A model generated the notes under the pieces. The model had not been told where the DNA came from. It did not search any database and saw only the letters and a list, made by a program, of their open reading frames with translations. Both the position numbers and the translations under genes were made by a program. From positions 1 to 64,000 of the forward strand of contig NZ_PYMB01000005.1 in assembly GCF_003026455.1 (NCBI RefSeq): a stretch of 64,000 nucleotides of DNA, given 5' to 3'. Positions 44,850-53,321 of the stretch are shown here, one piece after another (the first letter of the stretch is position 1; every line of letters begins with the position of its first letter). Source of the stretch: Photobacterium rosenbergii. GTDB taxonomy: Bacteria; Pseudomonadota; Gammaproteobacteria; Enterobacterales; Vibrionaceae.

Positions 44850-46280
44850 ATGAAAACTACAATTTCTATCATCACAACCGCCTTGCTACTTGCCGGTTGT
44901 ACTACTGCCGTCCAACCTGATTACAATGCCAGCCTTATCATCACCAATGGTCAGGTACTGACTATCAACGAAAAGAAAGACGTCATCGAAAATGGTGTTA
45001 TCGTCATTGAAAATGACACCATTGTCGCTGTTGGTGACGAGAGCCTGCTCAGCCGTTACCAAGCACCAAAAGTGATTGATGCCGAGGAGGGTATTGTCAT
45101 GCCGGGTATGATCAATACCCATAACCACCTGCCGATGATTGCCTTTCGCGGCCTAGGCGAGGAAGGTATTGAGAACCGCCTGTTTGCCTACTTCTTCCCG
45201 CTGGAAAAAGAGAAGCTCAGCCGTGATTTGATTTATCAGGCAACTAAGCTCGGCGCAGTCGATCTCGCCCAGAGCGGTGTAACTACCTATGCCGACATGT
45301 ATTACCATGTTGATGATATGGCCCGTGCAACCAAGGAAGTCGGCCTGCGTGCGGTACTCGGTGAAACCGTGATTAAGTTCCCGGTAGTTGATGCGCCGGA
45401 GCCATACGGCGGTATTGATTATGCCACCCAGTTTATCGAGCAATACCAGAACGATCCGCTGATCACCCCAGCTTTCGCGCCGCATGCTGTATATACCGTT
45501 TCTAAAGAGAAACTGCAGGAAATCAACCGCCTGTCAGCCAAGCTGGATGCGCCGGTACTGATCCATGTTGCCGAATTTGGCAATGAGGCAGAGCGAATCG
45601 AAGGCAATGACCAGAAACTCAGCCCTGTCGCATGGCTAAAGGAAATCGGCGTGCTCGATAACCGTATGGTATTGGCCCACGGTATCCACCTTGACCAGAA
45701 TGACATCGACCTAATAAAAGAGGCTGATGCCAGCGTGGCTCACAACCCGATGGCTAATGCCAAAGGCGCAACCGGTATTGCCCCGGCATGGGAAATGTAC
45801 CGTCAGGGCTTGCGCCTTGGTCTAGGTACTGACGGACCAATGAGTTCGAACCAAGTCGATCTGTGGCGTACCTTAAGCTACACCGCCAACATGCAGCGCC
45901 TTAAACACAACGACCGTACCATCATGATCCCGGAGCAAGTGATTGAGCTATCGACCATCGGTGGCGCAAGGGCACTTCATATGGAAGATCAAATCGGCTC
46001 GCTGGAAGTGGGCAAAAAAGCCGACATTATCATTGTCGAAACCCAGTCACCGAACATGATGCCAAATTACAACCCTTACGCGACCTTGGTGTACCAGGCC
46101 AACCCTAGCAACGTCAGCACCACCATCGTCAATGGCGACATCGTGATGGAAGAGCGGGAAATCAAAAACATCGATATGGATGAGATGCAGCAGGCAGTAC
46201 GGACAATCGAGGCAGATATTGCAGAGTTCGCCAAAGAACTGTCGAAAAAGGCAATCAAGTCTAAGAGTTTGATGCAGTAA
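44850..46280 (+). CDS. Lipid-anchored amidohydrolase, MTA/SAH-deaminase-like
   Basis: This 476-aa metallo-dependent hydrolase of the MtaD/TrzA/AtzB branch has the HxH pair in GMINTHNHLPM, then HVAEFGNEAERIEG (third metal His region), VLAHGIHLD and GLGTDGPMSSN with the catalytic Asp. All signature residues of subtype III amidohydrolases appear present. Unusually, the start MKTTISIITTALLLAGC gives a lipobox with Cys17, so the enzyme should be anchored outside the cytoplasm. It probably deaminates purine-like or triazine-like compounds. The frame opens 11 codons earlier, but the lipobox fixes the start. Confidence 0.86.
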   Translation: MKTTISIITTALLLAGCTTAVQPDYNASLIITNGQVLTINEKKDVIENGVIVIENDTIVAVGDESLLSRYQAPKVIDAEEGIVMPGMINTHNHLPMIAFRGLGEEGIENRLFAYFFPLEKEKLSRDLIYQATKLGAVDLAQSGVTTYADMYYHVDDMARATKEVGLRAVLGETVIKFPVVDAPEPYGGIDYATQFIEQYQNDPLITPAFAPHAVYTVSKEKLQEINRLSAKLDAPVLIHVAEFGNEAERIEGNDQKLSPVAWLKEIGVLDNRMVLAHGIHLDQNDIDLIKEADASVAHNPMANAKGATGIAPAWEMYRQGLRLGLGTDGPMSSNQVDLWRTLSYTANMQRLKHNDRTIMIPEQVIELSTIGGARALHMEDQIGSLEVGKKADIIIVETQSPNMMPNYNPYATLVYQANPSNVSTTIVNGDIVMEEREIKNIDMDEMQQAVRTIEADIAEFAKELSKKAIKSKSLMQ

Positions 46281-46370
46281 AAATTGCTGCACTAATTCAT
46301 ACAAAAACAACATCAAGCAGGGTGAGGCATACCTCCTCCTGCTTATTAACAATCAACCTCATAGCAAGGT

Positions 46371-47531
46371 TTAATTCTCTGCCCCTGGATTAATCACTCC
46401 CTTGCTCTGCCTGGTTGCAAAAGCCATTATCACCAAACCGAATATACTCGCTACCAAGGCCGCCAATACTATACCCAGCTTATAATGCCCCCCCTCCAAG
46501 CCAGAAAGCTCTCCAATAAACAGAGACAGCGTTAAGCCAATACTGCAAAAAATAGACATGGCAAAGACCATCAGCATATTGGTTGCTTCCGGCATTTCAA
46601 ACAGCTTGAATCTAACACCTAACCACACCGTGCCAAATACACCGAGAGGCTTGCCAACCAGCATTGCAATGGCGACGTAGGCTGCAATAGGTTCTATAAA
46701 ACCGGCTGAACTAAACGCACCAGAGAGCGATACCCCTGCGTTAGAAATGGCAAATACAGGCAACACCAGCAGGGTAACAACCCACTGCAAGATGGATTCA
46801 GTCTTGTGGTCAATGGCACATCCACTCTGGCTGAGGGCTATCCCAATGACCACACCGGCAAGCACTGGGTGGATACCGGCTTGCAGTAATGCAAACCATA
46901 AGGCTGCGCCTAGCGCCACATACAGGAGCGCACTTTGTACCTGTCGGTAGGACAGTATGAATATCAAAGTGGTCATTAATAAAGACAGCGCCACATAAAC
47001 CATCTCGACGGTAGCGGTATAAAACAACGCAATGGTGATAATCGCTAGCACATCATCAAAAATAGCGACAGCAAGCAGGAACATTTTGAGGCTCACAGGC
47101 ACGCGGCTACACAATGACAGCAACCCAAGCGCCAGTGCAATATCTGTTGCGGTAACAATAGCCCAACCATTCGCTAGTGGTGAGGAAACACCACCGACTA
47201 AGAACAAGTAAATCACCGCAGGGCAAAGAAATCCCATGCATGCCGAGGCAAATGGCAACAAAATTGCTCGAAGCGTACTAAAGGCCCCACTCTTTGCCTC
47301 ATTACTTAATTCGAGGCCGACCATCAAGAAGAAGAACACCATCAGAAAGTCATTGACAAAAAGCTGCCAGGAAACACTTTCTGTGAGAGGAAATTGTTTA
47401 AATGCAGAATATGACGGTAAGTGAAGTGTTGCCCAAGCAAAGGCCAATAGGCAGGATGCGATCAAGAGCAGGCCGCCAAACCGCTCCTTGGAAATGGCAA
47501 AAGGTAATTTTACGCCCAAAGATTGAACCAT
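46371..47531 (-). CDS. nhaA: Na+/H+ antiporter NhaA
   Basis: This 386-aa inner-membrane antiporter exports sodium in exchange for protons. About 11-12 helices are visible. Key NhaA motifs are VTATDIALALGLLSL (equivalent to Asp133 of E. coli) and VAIFDDVLAI, the paired aspartates that bind sodium (E. coli Asp163/Asp164). The length matches E. coli NhaA (388 aa). A ribosome site AAGGAGGAC lies just upstream of the start. It is a single gene, and no NhaR-type regulator is adjacent. Confidence 0.94.
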   Translation of the reverse strand: MVQSLGVKLPFAISKERFGGLLLIASCLLAFAWATLHLPSYSAFKQFPLTESVSWQLFVNDFLMVFFFLMVGLELSNEAKSGAFSTLRAILLPFASACMGFLCPAVIYLFLVGGVSSPLANGWAIVTATDIALALGLLSLCSRVPVSLKMFLLAVAIFDDVLAIITIALFYTATVEMVYVALSLLMTTLIFILSYRQVQSALLYVALGAALWFALLQAGIHPVLAGVVIGIALSQSGCAIDHKTESILQWVVTLLVLPVFAISNAGVSLSGAFSSAGFIEPIAAYVAIAMLVGKPLGVFGTVWLGVRFKLFEMPEATNMLMVFAMSIFCSIGLTLSLFIGELSGLEGGHYKLGIVLAALVASIFGLVIMAFATRQSKGVINPGAEN

Positions 47532-47793
47532 AGCCCGTCCTCCTTAAGGCTAAACCCACAAGGCGAAGAAACAGATCTTACTTATCCAACTTAGCCCAAC
47601 CCGCGCGGTGAAACAGCGCCGTAGATCAGCTTTTACCAATCACGCTGTAAAAACATCTATTTATTATGATGATAGAGCAAAAAACCGACCTTACTCCCTG
47701 TTCGCATATAAATAAAATATATATGTACAAATTATTCAACTCAGATAGATTATCCGGCAGAACATTGAGAGTTATCGCTAGGAGCAAAAGCAC

Positions 47794-48867
47794 ATGGAAC
47801 CAAAATTGATGAAAGCCGTTGTTACTGTTGGACAAGGCGGCTATGAGCAGCTGGTTTATAAAGATGTGTCGCTACCCACCCCAGGCAATGGCGAGGTACT
47901 GGTAAAAATCCATGCCGCCGGCATGAACAATACCGAAATCAACACCCGCCTCGGCTGGTATTCATCTTCCGTCACCGACTCAACCAACGACACGTCAGGT
48001 GAAGCCTCTGCTGATCAGGAGCAGAAGAGTGATGGCGGATGGAATAAATCAACCCCTTTCCCACTGATCCAAGGTACTGACTGCTGCGGCACCGTCGTAT
48101 CAGCCGATAATGGCAGCCAACACCTAGTCGGCAAGCGCGTGATCCTTCGTCCATGCCAAAGGGGAGAAGGTTTTGACAATGTCTGGCTGGGATCGGACTT
48201 CGACGGCGCCTTTGCCCAATATATCAAGGTCAAAGCTGAACATGCCTTTGCCATTAATAGTGATTGGAGCGATGCCGAGCTGGCGACAATCCCTTGCGCC
48301 TATGGCACGGCAGAGAACATGCTCCACCGCGCTAACTTAACGGCAGGAGAAACCGTGCTGATCGCCGGTGCATCTGGAGGGGTAGGTTCTGCCGCTATCC
48401 AGCTAGCCAAACGACGCGGTGCGAAAGTCATCGCTATTGCCAGCCGTGATAAGCACCCGCAGCTTGAAGGACTAGGCGTCGACCAACTGCTGGACCGCAA
48501 TGATGACTTGATCAGCCTAGTTGGCGAAAACAGTGTCGATTTAGTGGTCGACAATGTTGCCGGCAAGCAATTTCCGACCATGCTAAAAGTGCTAAAACGC
48601 GGCGGTCGATTGGTATCATCCGGAGCCATTGCTGGCCCTGTGGTCGACTTAGACATGAGGGATATGTACCTCAAGGACATCACCCTGATCGGCACCACAG
48701 CCTGGGATGCCCCGGTGTTCCCTAACCTGGTCGGTTATATCGAAAGAGGCGAAATCAAACCGCTTCTAGCCAAGACCTTCCCGCTCGAAGAGATTGCCAC
48801 CGCCCAGCAAGCATTTCTCGAGAAGAAACATGTCGGTAATTTTGTGTTGATCCCTGCGCAGGATTAA
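47794..48867 (+). CDS. Zinc-independent MDR oxidoreductase, quinone-reductase-like
   Basis: This 357-aa medium-chain dehydrogenase/reductase has the GroES-like domain with AAGMNNTEINTRLGWY and the quinone-reductase-like Rossmann motif TVLIAGASGGVGSAAIQLAKRRGAKVIAIAS (cited in part). It has VDLVVDNVAGKQFPTML and an HVGNFVLIP end. The structural zinc-site cysteines of alcohol dehydrogenases are absent. It probably reduces alpha,beta-unsaturated carbonyls or quinones with NADPH. The AGGAGC ribosome site is clear. It is a single gene ended by a bidirectional terminator. Confidence 0.87.
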   Translation: MEPKLMKAVVTVGQGGYEQLVYKDVSLPTPGNGEVLVKIHAAGMNNTEINTRLGWYSSSVTDSTNDTSGEASADQEQKSDGGWNKSTPFPLIQGTDCCGTVVSADNGSQHLVGKRVILRPCQRGEGFDNVWLGSDFDGAFAQYIKVKAEHAFAINSDWSDAELATIPCAYGTAENMLHRANLTAGETVLIAGASGGVGSAAIQLAKRRGAKVIAIASRDKHPQLEGLGVDQLLDRNDDLISLVGENSVDLVVDNVAGKQFPTMLKVLKRGGRLVSSGAIAGPVVDLDMRDMYLKDITLIGTTAWDAPVFPNLVGYIERGEIKPLLAKTFPLEEIATAQQAFLEKKHVGNFVLIPAQD

Positions 48868-48878
48868 TACCAAAAATC

Positions 48879-48920
48879 AAAGGCCACCTCATGCTGGCAA
48901 ACAGCACGGGGTGGCCTTTT
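48879..48920. terminator. Bidirectional terminator between MDR gene and DUF1097 gene
   Basis: AAAGGCCACC and GGTGGCCTTT are perfect 10-bp arms around 21 bases, with A and T residues on the outer flanks. It ends both converging units. Confidence 0.85.
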
Positions 48921-48942
48921 CCATTTAACAAATTGTGCTCAT

Positions 48943-49524
48943 CTAAGTTGATGGATGTTCCACCGAAGCGTCCTCTTGAGGTGCTCCAGTTTTAGGGGCA
49001 TCTTTTTTCAGATCTTTCAAAGAAGCCTCATATTTGCCGCGCAGGGTGACGGTCATCCAGCCATAAACAAGGCCAATCACGCAATATACCAACTCTGTAA
49101 GGGTCGCCGTGGCAAAAGTTGCACCCGGCACATAAGACATAAAGCCAAAGAAAATACCGGCCCCGACAAACAACGCAGGCACAAAATCAAACGGTGGGAT
49201 ACGCTCGAGGCAAATGCACGGAATAACCACGACAAAGACCGCGATAGGGAAAGCGAAGAATCCCAACCCGCTCAACGCTCCGCCCAACAGCATAATAGCT
49301 ACAGAGGCCACGATACCTGCGGCGTAATTACAGAAGACTTTCTTTCCCCCTTCGACCGTACACCCCGCCATGAAATACATCGCCCATGAAATGAAAGCTA
49401 TCCAGCCAAAGCCAACATTGTCAGCAACGGGCATCATGCCTGCCATCACCTGATCCAGTGCCTGGATGGTAAATGCCAAAGCCGCCACTATGATGGGAAT
49501 AACAATAAACTTACTCCAGTTCAT
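48943..49524 (-). CDS. DUF1097 (YcdZ-like) inner-membrane protein
   Basis: This 193-aa protein has about five hydrophobic helices, starting MNWSKFIVIPIIVAALAFTI and containing GWIAFISWAMYFMAGCTVEGGKKVF and NYAAGIVASVAIMLLG (cited in part), which fit the DUF1097 family. No function is established. A hydrophilic Lys/Asp-rich tail follows residue 165. It is last in the VOC-DhaK-DhaL-LsrF-like operon, 12 bp after the aldolase gene. It may help import or export that pathway's substrate. Confidence 0.82.
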   Translation of the reverse strand: MNWSKFIVIPIIVAALAFTIQALDQVMAGMMPVADNVGFGWIAFISWAMYFMAGCTVEGGKKVFCNYAAGIVASVAIMLLGGALSGLGFFAFPIAVFVVVIPCICLERIPPFDFVPALFVGAGIFFGFMSYVPGATFATATLTELVYCVIGLVYGWMTVTLRGKYEASLKDLKKDAPKTGAPQEDASVEHPST

Positions 49525-49536
49525 AACGCATACTCC

Positions 49537-50421
49537 TTATGCCAACTGGCTTTTTACTGATTGGTATAAATCAAAACCCTGCGGTGGTGTCAGGCCATCA
49601 TGGACAATGGCGCTGATCGCCCGGAGCATGCCAACTGGGCAGTCGGACTGGAACACATTACGTCCCATATCTACCCCGGCGGCACCGTCCTGTATGGCTT
49701 TATAAGTTAAAGTCAGGGCGTCCATTTCAGACGTTTTCTTACCTCCTGCCACAACAATGGGAACCGGGCAAGCTGCCGTCACTTTATCAAACTCATCACA
49801 GTAGTACGTTTTGACAATATGGGTGCCAAGCTCAGCGAGTACCCGAGTCGCCAGCATGAAGTAACGCGTGGTACGCTCCATTTCCTTACCAACTGCCGTT
49901 ACACCTAATGTCGGAATGCCGTAGCGCGCGCCTTTATCGACTGTTCGGACAATGTTTTCCAAGCTGCGGCATTCGCCATCAGCCCCGACAAATGCCTGTA
50001 CCGCAAGGCATGAGGCGTTTATCCGTATCGCATCGTCAATATCGATTCCTGAAACTTCCCAGCTCAGATCGTCTTTAAGTACGGTACTCCCAGCGGTCGC
50101 CCTCAGGATCACGGGTTTATTATGGTTGGGAGCAATACAGCTCCTCATCGCCCCACGCGTTGCCATCAGCGCGTCGGCATAGGGGGCCAGTGGATTGATG
50201 GAAAGATCCAAACGCTCCAGCCCGGCTGTTGCGCCCATGATGTAGCCATGATCAAAGGCCAGCATTACTGTTTTTCCCGTCTCCGGGCGGAATATACGGC
50301 TCAACCTGTCTTTCATCCCCCAATCGACATGATCCATGCCTTTAACATGGAAAGCCTCTGTCACGGGAGGGCGGTCCAAGCCATAGTCTTTCGCCAATAT
50401 CATTCCGTCTTTGTCAGCCAT
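49537..50421 (-). CDS. LsrF/DhnA-type class I aldolase or thiolase
   Basis: This 294-aa TIM-barrel enzyme is clearly related to LsrF, the 3-hydroxy-5-phosphonooxypentane-2,4-dione thiolase of AI-2 breakdown. Shared features are DWGMKDRLSRIFRPETGKTVMLAFDHG (cited in part), GLERLDLSINPL, IVKTYYCDEF with the Schiff-base lysine Lys204 (LsrF Lys203), CPVPIVVAGGKK and GVDMGRNVFQS. No LsrK or LsrB partner is present. Instead a DhaK/DhaL-like kinase pair precedes it, so the substrate may differ from AI-2. Start 50421 has AAGGA and overlaps the dhaL-like stop by eight bases. Confidence 0.86.
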   Translation of the reverse strand: MADKDGMILAKDYGLDRPPVTEAFHVKGMDHVDWGMKDRLSRIFRPETGKTVMLAFDHGYIMGATAGLERLDLSINPLAPYADALMATRGAMRSCIAPNHNKPVILRATAGSTVLKDDLSWEVSGIDIDDAIRINASCLAVQAFVGADGECRSLENIVRTVDKGARYGIPTLGVTAVGKEMERTTRYFMLATRVLAELGTHIVKTYYCDEFDKVTAACPVPIVVAGGKKTSEMDALTLTYKAIQDGAAGVDMGRNVFQSDCPVGMLRAISAIVHDGLTPPQGFDLYQSVKSQLA

Positions 50422-51070
50422 AACACTTTTCCTTATTGGTGGCATTAATATGATTGGAAAAAGAATTGAACAGGATCGACATACTGGTTGCCCCAGGATC
50501 AACAAAGCCGATGGCTTTCTCTCCCATATTCTTCGCCCGTCCCCTTGCCGGTTTCATCGCTTTCGTCTTTTCAGCCCCGCTTTGAGATGCCTTTGCTGCG
50601 CTCAGGAACAAGGCGGCAATATCCTCAGAATCCAATGCCAATTGTTCCATCGCTTCTATCGCAGGGGTCAGCGCATCAAGCATGGTTTTATCGCCCAATT
50701 TCGCGCCACTGAAATAAGCAAGCTTATCCAAGCCATGCCTAAATGCCGCAGCGGTCTGCTTGGGGTTCAGCTCAGGTTCCACAAGGCCTGTTGCAAGTCC
50801 GCAGAACAGGTTGCCGATCAGCATACCTGCCGACCCACCATCCTGGCTCATTATCGCCCACCCCATATCATCAATTGTTTTATGCCAGTCTTCCCCGCTG
50901 CTATTTTTTAGCGTGTTCTCAATACACTGGGAGACCCGCATCATCGTCGTGCCGTGATCGCCATCGCCCGTCTGACCGTCCAAATCATTCAACAGCGGTA
51001 CCGATGCACGTATATCCTTTGCTGCTGCCAACAGCATGCTAAATAATAATTTCTGGTTTAAGGTTTTCAT
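50414..51070 (-). CDS. Dihydroxyacetone-kinase-like subunit L (DhaL domain)
   Basis: The 218-aa ADP/ATP-binding subunit (DAK2 fold, eight-helix barrel) has GDGDHGTTMMRV with the magnesium-binding Asp31, Asp36 and Asp38, SQDGGSAGMLIGNLF, LGDKTMLDALTPAIEA, and GRAKNMGEKAIGFVDPGATS, all standard DhaL motifs. Together with the DhaK-like protein it should phosphorylate a keto-sugar. No DhaM (PTS phosphodonor) gene is present, so whether it uses ATP directly is open. The ATG at 51070 has AAGGTG upstream, and a GTG three codons earlier is the alternative. Confidence 0.86.
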   Translation of the reverse strand: MKTLNQKLLFSMLLAAAKDIRASVPLLNDLDGQTGDGDHGTTMMRVSQCIENTLKNSSGEDWHKTIDDMGWAIMSQDGGSAGMLIGNLFCGLATGLVEPELNPKQTAAAFRHGLDKLAYFSGAKLGDKTMLDALTPAIEAMEQLALDSEDIAALFLSAAKASQSGAEKTKAMKPARGRAKNMGEKAIGFVDPGATSMSILFNSFSNHINATNKEKCYG

Positions 51071-51150
51071 CTTTATCACCTTTTTCAGGCCAAAAGATCC
51101 CCTGCACCTTTCGATACATTTCTAGTTATCGTTAAAGGAGGCGCCAGGCC

Positions 51151-51183
51151 TTGTTGTGCCAGGTAATAAGCCTGGCACAACAA
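51151..51183 (-). other. Intercistronic hairpin between dhaK-like and dhaL-like genes
   Basis: TTGTTGTGCCAGG and CCTGGCACAACAA are perfect 13-bp arms around TAATAAG, about 10 bases after the dhaK-like stop. There is no T tract. It is probably an mRNA stability or processing element setting the K:L ratio. Confidence 0.7.
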
Positions 51184-51193
51184 CAATGTCGGC

Positions 51194-52189
51194 CTAGAAC
51201 TGGCACCAGTAAGGGGTATTACATGGCTTGTCCCAATAGGAGAGAATTTCTGAATTAAATTTACCGATGCACATTTGGAAACCTGCCATTTCCTGCACAG
51301 TCAGCAACTCATCCACTTTACTGCGGCTAATGGCTATACCCTTTTCCTGAAGGTGGATATGGCAGGCACGGCTGACAATGAACATTTCCATCAAGGTAGT
51401 TGCTCCGGTCCCGTTGATCATCAGCATCAATTCATCACCGGGCTTGGCATCGACGGCTGCACAGAGCTGATCCAGCATGATACTGGCTGTTTCATCTGCC
51501 GAGCAGATCTTCATCCGTCCACCGCCACCTTCACCATGCTGGCCCATACCGATTTCCATCTCATCTTCTGGCAGATCACCAATCGCCATACCTGACTGCG
51601 GATGAGTAGCATTACTCATTGCAACCGCCAAGGTGGCCATATTCTGGTTAAACTCATTGGCAATGCGATAGACTTCATCCAAAGGCAGCCCAGCCTCAGC
51701 GGTTGCTCCGGCAATCTTGTACACAGGTACACACCCGACTAGCCCACGTCTGTCTTTGATATCTGTATCCAGCCCCGCACTGATGTCTTCATGGGTCAGC
51801 AGCATTTTGACGTTGATATTTTCGCGCTTGGCCATCTCCATTGCCATATTGGCAGCCATCACATCCCCTTCATGGTTCAGTACGACAAAGAGCACACCTG
51901 CTGGCCGGTTCGCTAATTTCAGCGCTTCGAAGACTTTTGGTGCGCCGGGGGCGGCAAAGATGTCGCCAACCACTGAAAAGTCCAACATCCCTTCGCCAAC
52001 AAAGCCACTCAGCGCAGGTTCATGACCAGCACCACCGAGAGTAACTATCGCTACTTTGTCTTGGTCTTTAGGCACTGTACGGGTCACAATCTTGTCCTGT
52101 ACCACCCGCACATGCTCAGGGAAACTTAATGCAAATCCTTGTAGCAACTCAGAAGTGATATTTTCAGGGTGATTAATAAACTTCTTCAT
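51194..52189 (-). CDS. Dihydroxyacetone-kinase-like subunit K (DhaK domain)
   Basis: This 331-aa substrate-binding subunit of a dihydroxyacetone-type kinase keeps the catalytic set at the same numbering as E. coli DhaK: His56 in GGAGHEPALSGFVG, Asp109 in NHEGDV, and His218 in GMGQHGEGGGG, the residue that forms a hemiaminal with the carbonyl of the substrate. The C-terminus is shorter than the usual 356 aa. DhaK homologues in other pathways act on erythrulose rather than dihydroxyacetone. The next gene is DhaL-like and the enzyme after it is LsrF-like. Confidence 0.88.
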   Translation of the reverse strand: MKKFINHPENITSELLQGFALSFPEHVRVVQDKIVTRTVPKDQDKVAIVTLGGAGHEPALSGFVGEGMLDFSVVGDIFAAPGAPKVFEALKLANRPAGVLFVVLNHEGDVMAANMAMEMAKRENINVKMLLTHEDISAGLDTDIKDRRGLVGCVPVYKIAGATAEAGLPLDEVYRIANEFNQNMATLAVAMSNATHPQSGMAIGDLPEDEMEIGMGQHGEGGGGRMKICSADETASIMLDQLCAAVDAKPGDELMLMINGTGATTLMEMFIVSRACHIHLQEKGIAISRSKVDELLTVQEMAGFQMCIGKFNSEILSYWDKPCNTPYWCQF

Positions 52190-52216
52190 AGTCGATATCC
52201 TTTACTTGGCGTGATG

Positions 52217-52531
52217 TCAGCAATACTGCATTAATTCAACGGGCGCTTCGTCTTCCATAATAAAGGCGACACGCAGGGATTCGTTCGGGCTAAATGGCTC
52301 AAGCAAGACTTCCTTGCCTTCAATCGCTTTATCAAGATCATCGACCTCATAAGCCACATGAGCGGTGTTTTTCAGCACGTCTGGCAACGGGCTGTCTTCC
52401 AAAAAGCGCAACCATTCGATACGGTTTTCACTCTTTTCAAAATCGGTTGTATACAGGCTAATATCAGGATTAAAAGATTCGCCGGGGTGCTCAACAGGCG
52501 ATGGGATCCCGACATGATTGAATTTTTTCAT
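52217..52531 (-). CDS. Small VOC/glyoxalase-fold protein
   Basis: This 104-aa protein starts MKKFNHVGIPSP, with the first VOC beta-strand His, and has HVAYEVDDLDKAIEGKEVLLEP and VAFIMEDEAPVELMQYC, the second-half strands with the conserved Glu. The family (glyoxalase, dioxygenase, epimerase) uses these His/Glu positions to hold a metal. The role may be an isomerase or epimerase step before the DhaK/L kinase. GGAGG lies five bases before the ATG at 52531, so the earlier in-frame starts are rejected. It is the first gene of the five-gene operon. Confidence 0.78.
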   Translation of the reverse strand: MKKFNHVGIPSPVEHPGESFNPDISLYTTDFEKSENRIEWLRFLEDSPLPDVLKNTAHVAYEVDDLDKAIEGKEVLLEPFSPNESLRVAFIMEDEAPVELMQYC

Positions 52532-52599
52532 CTTAACCTCCATTGATTGATGGCGTTTAACCATCGGACAAATCAACTATAGGGAGGCCATGGGTGAAA

Positions 52600-52621
52600 T
52601 AATGTGATATCCCTCAATATA
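52600..52621. promoter_or_regulatory. Candidate CRP site upstream of the VOC-DhaKL operon
   Basis: TGTGATATCCCTCAAT at 52603-52618 matches the left CRP half (TGTGA) completely and the right half (TCACA) at three of five positions. It is centred about 80 bp upstream of the first start codon, a usual distance for activation. Confidence 0.4.
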
Positions 52622-52682
52622 AACACCCCCAACAAAATTAAAATAAAACAACAACTTAAATGACAGCAAGGATTTCATATAA

Positions 52683-52831
52683 GCAAGTGCAACAGTTGAA
52701 ACCTCATTGAAGGCGCAGGCAAGTGCAACATCACCAGCAATGAAAATGCCCAACTTTGACTCGAGTTATGTAGCAAGTGCAACAGCGGCATTTTCCCCCT
52801 CATAGGGATAGTGAAAAGGGCAAGTGCAACA
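52683..52831 (+). repeat. Four direct copies of GCAAGTGCAACA
   Basis: Exact copies begin at 52683, 52719, 52773 and 52820, all in the same orientation, at spacings of 36, 54 and 47 bases. The intervening DNA differs between copies. They fill the gap between the operon's first gene (start 52531) and the end of the HTH gene (52840), where an operator array would lie. A 12-bp word repeated four times in 150 bp is not expected by chance. Confidence 0.9.
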
Positions 52832-52839
52832 TGAGAGTT

Positions 52840-53214
52840 CTATCCCATTTCCGGCATTAATTGGCTCTTTTCGTATGCTGCGAGTAGTTGATTCAGTTGT
52901 TCCATATCCAATTCAGGATGGTAGTGGAGGATAAATCGTTGGCACTCTTCGGTGCTTAATCCCATTTGGTGGAGTTTGCCAAGTAACTCCCCATATTGCT
53001 TCTCGGCGACTTGCTGGTGAAATTGTTTACGGTAGCGTGCCATCTTATTTGCCAGTTGCGGCTCATAACCGTAGGGGCCAGAATTACGGGCAAGCTCACG
53101 GCTGACCGTAGAGCGGTGGATATTTAATATCTTCGAGATCTGGGACTGGTTTTTCCCTTCTTTCCTCAGCGCCCAAATTTGCAAACGGTTCTCTTCCGTA
53201 AGTTGCTTGTACAT
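52840..53214 (-). CDS. Orphan HTH_38 DNA-binding protein (IS30-transposase-type N-terminal domain)
   Basis: The 124-aa product begins MYKQLTEENRLQIWALRKEG, then a helix-turn-helix at about residues 23-43 (QSQISKILNIHRSTVSREL) and SGPYGYEPQLANKMA, which is how IS30-family transposases begin. The catalytic DDE domain is absent, and the protein ends in a Gln/Glu-rich helical tail. No IS30 terminal repeats or transposase remnant were seen. A GGGGGC ribosome site supports the start. It may be a domesticated regulator that reads the four repeats lying directly after it. Confidence 0.78.
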   Translation of the reverse strand: MYKQLTEENRLQIWALRKEGKNQSQISKILNIHRSTVSRELARNSGPYGYEPQLANKMARYRKQFHQQVAEKQYGELLGKLHQMGLSTEECQRFILHYHPELDMEQLNQLLAAYEKSQLMPEMG

Positions 53215-53321
53215 GAAAGCCCCCACAATATTGAAAACAATACTGTAAAATTTATAACACTGATTTGGGGCTAAGCCTTTAATGAAGCGGCAAAAATGTG
53301 AAAGTGGCTAGCAATATAGGG

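Noticed and set aside
52683..52831. CRISPR array
   Set aside because: The 12-base units are too short, the spacing is irregular (36, 54, 47) and there are no cas genes.
52840..53214. Intact IS30 element
   Set aside because: Only the HTH domain is encoded. There is no DDE catalytic domain and no terminal inverted repeats or target duplication were seen.
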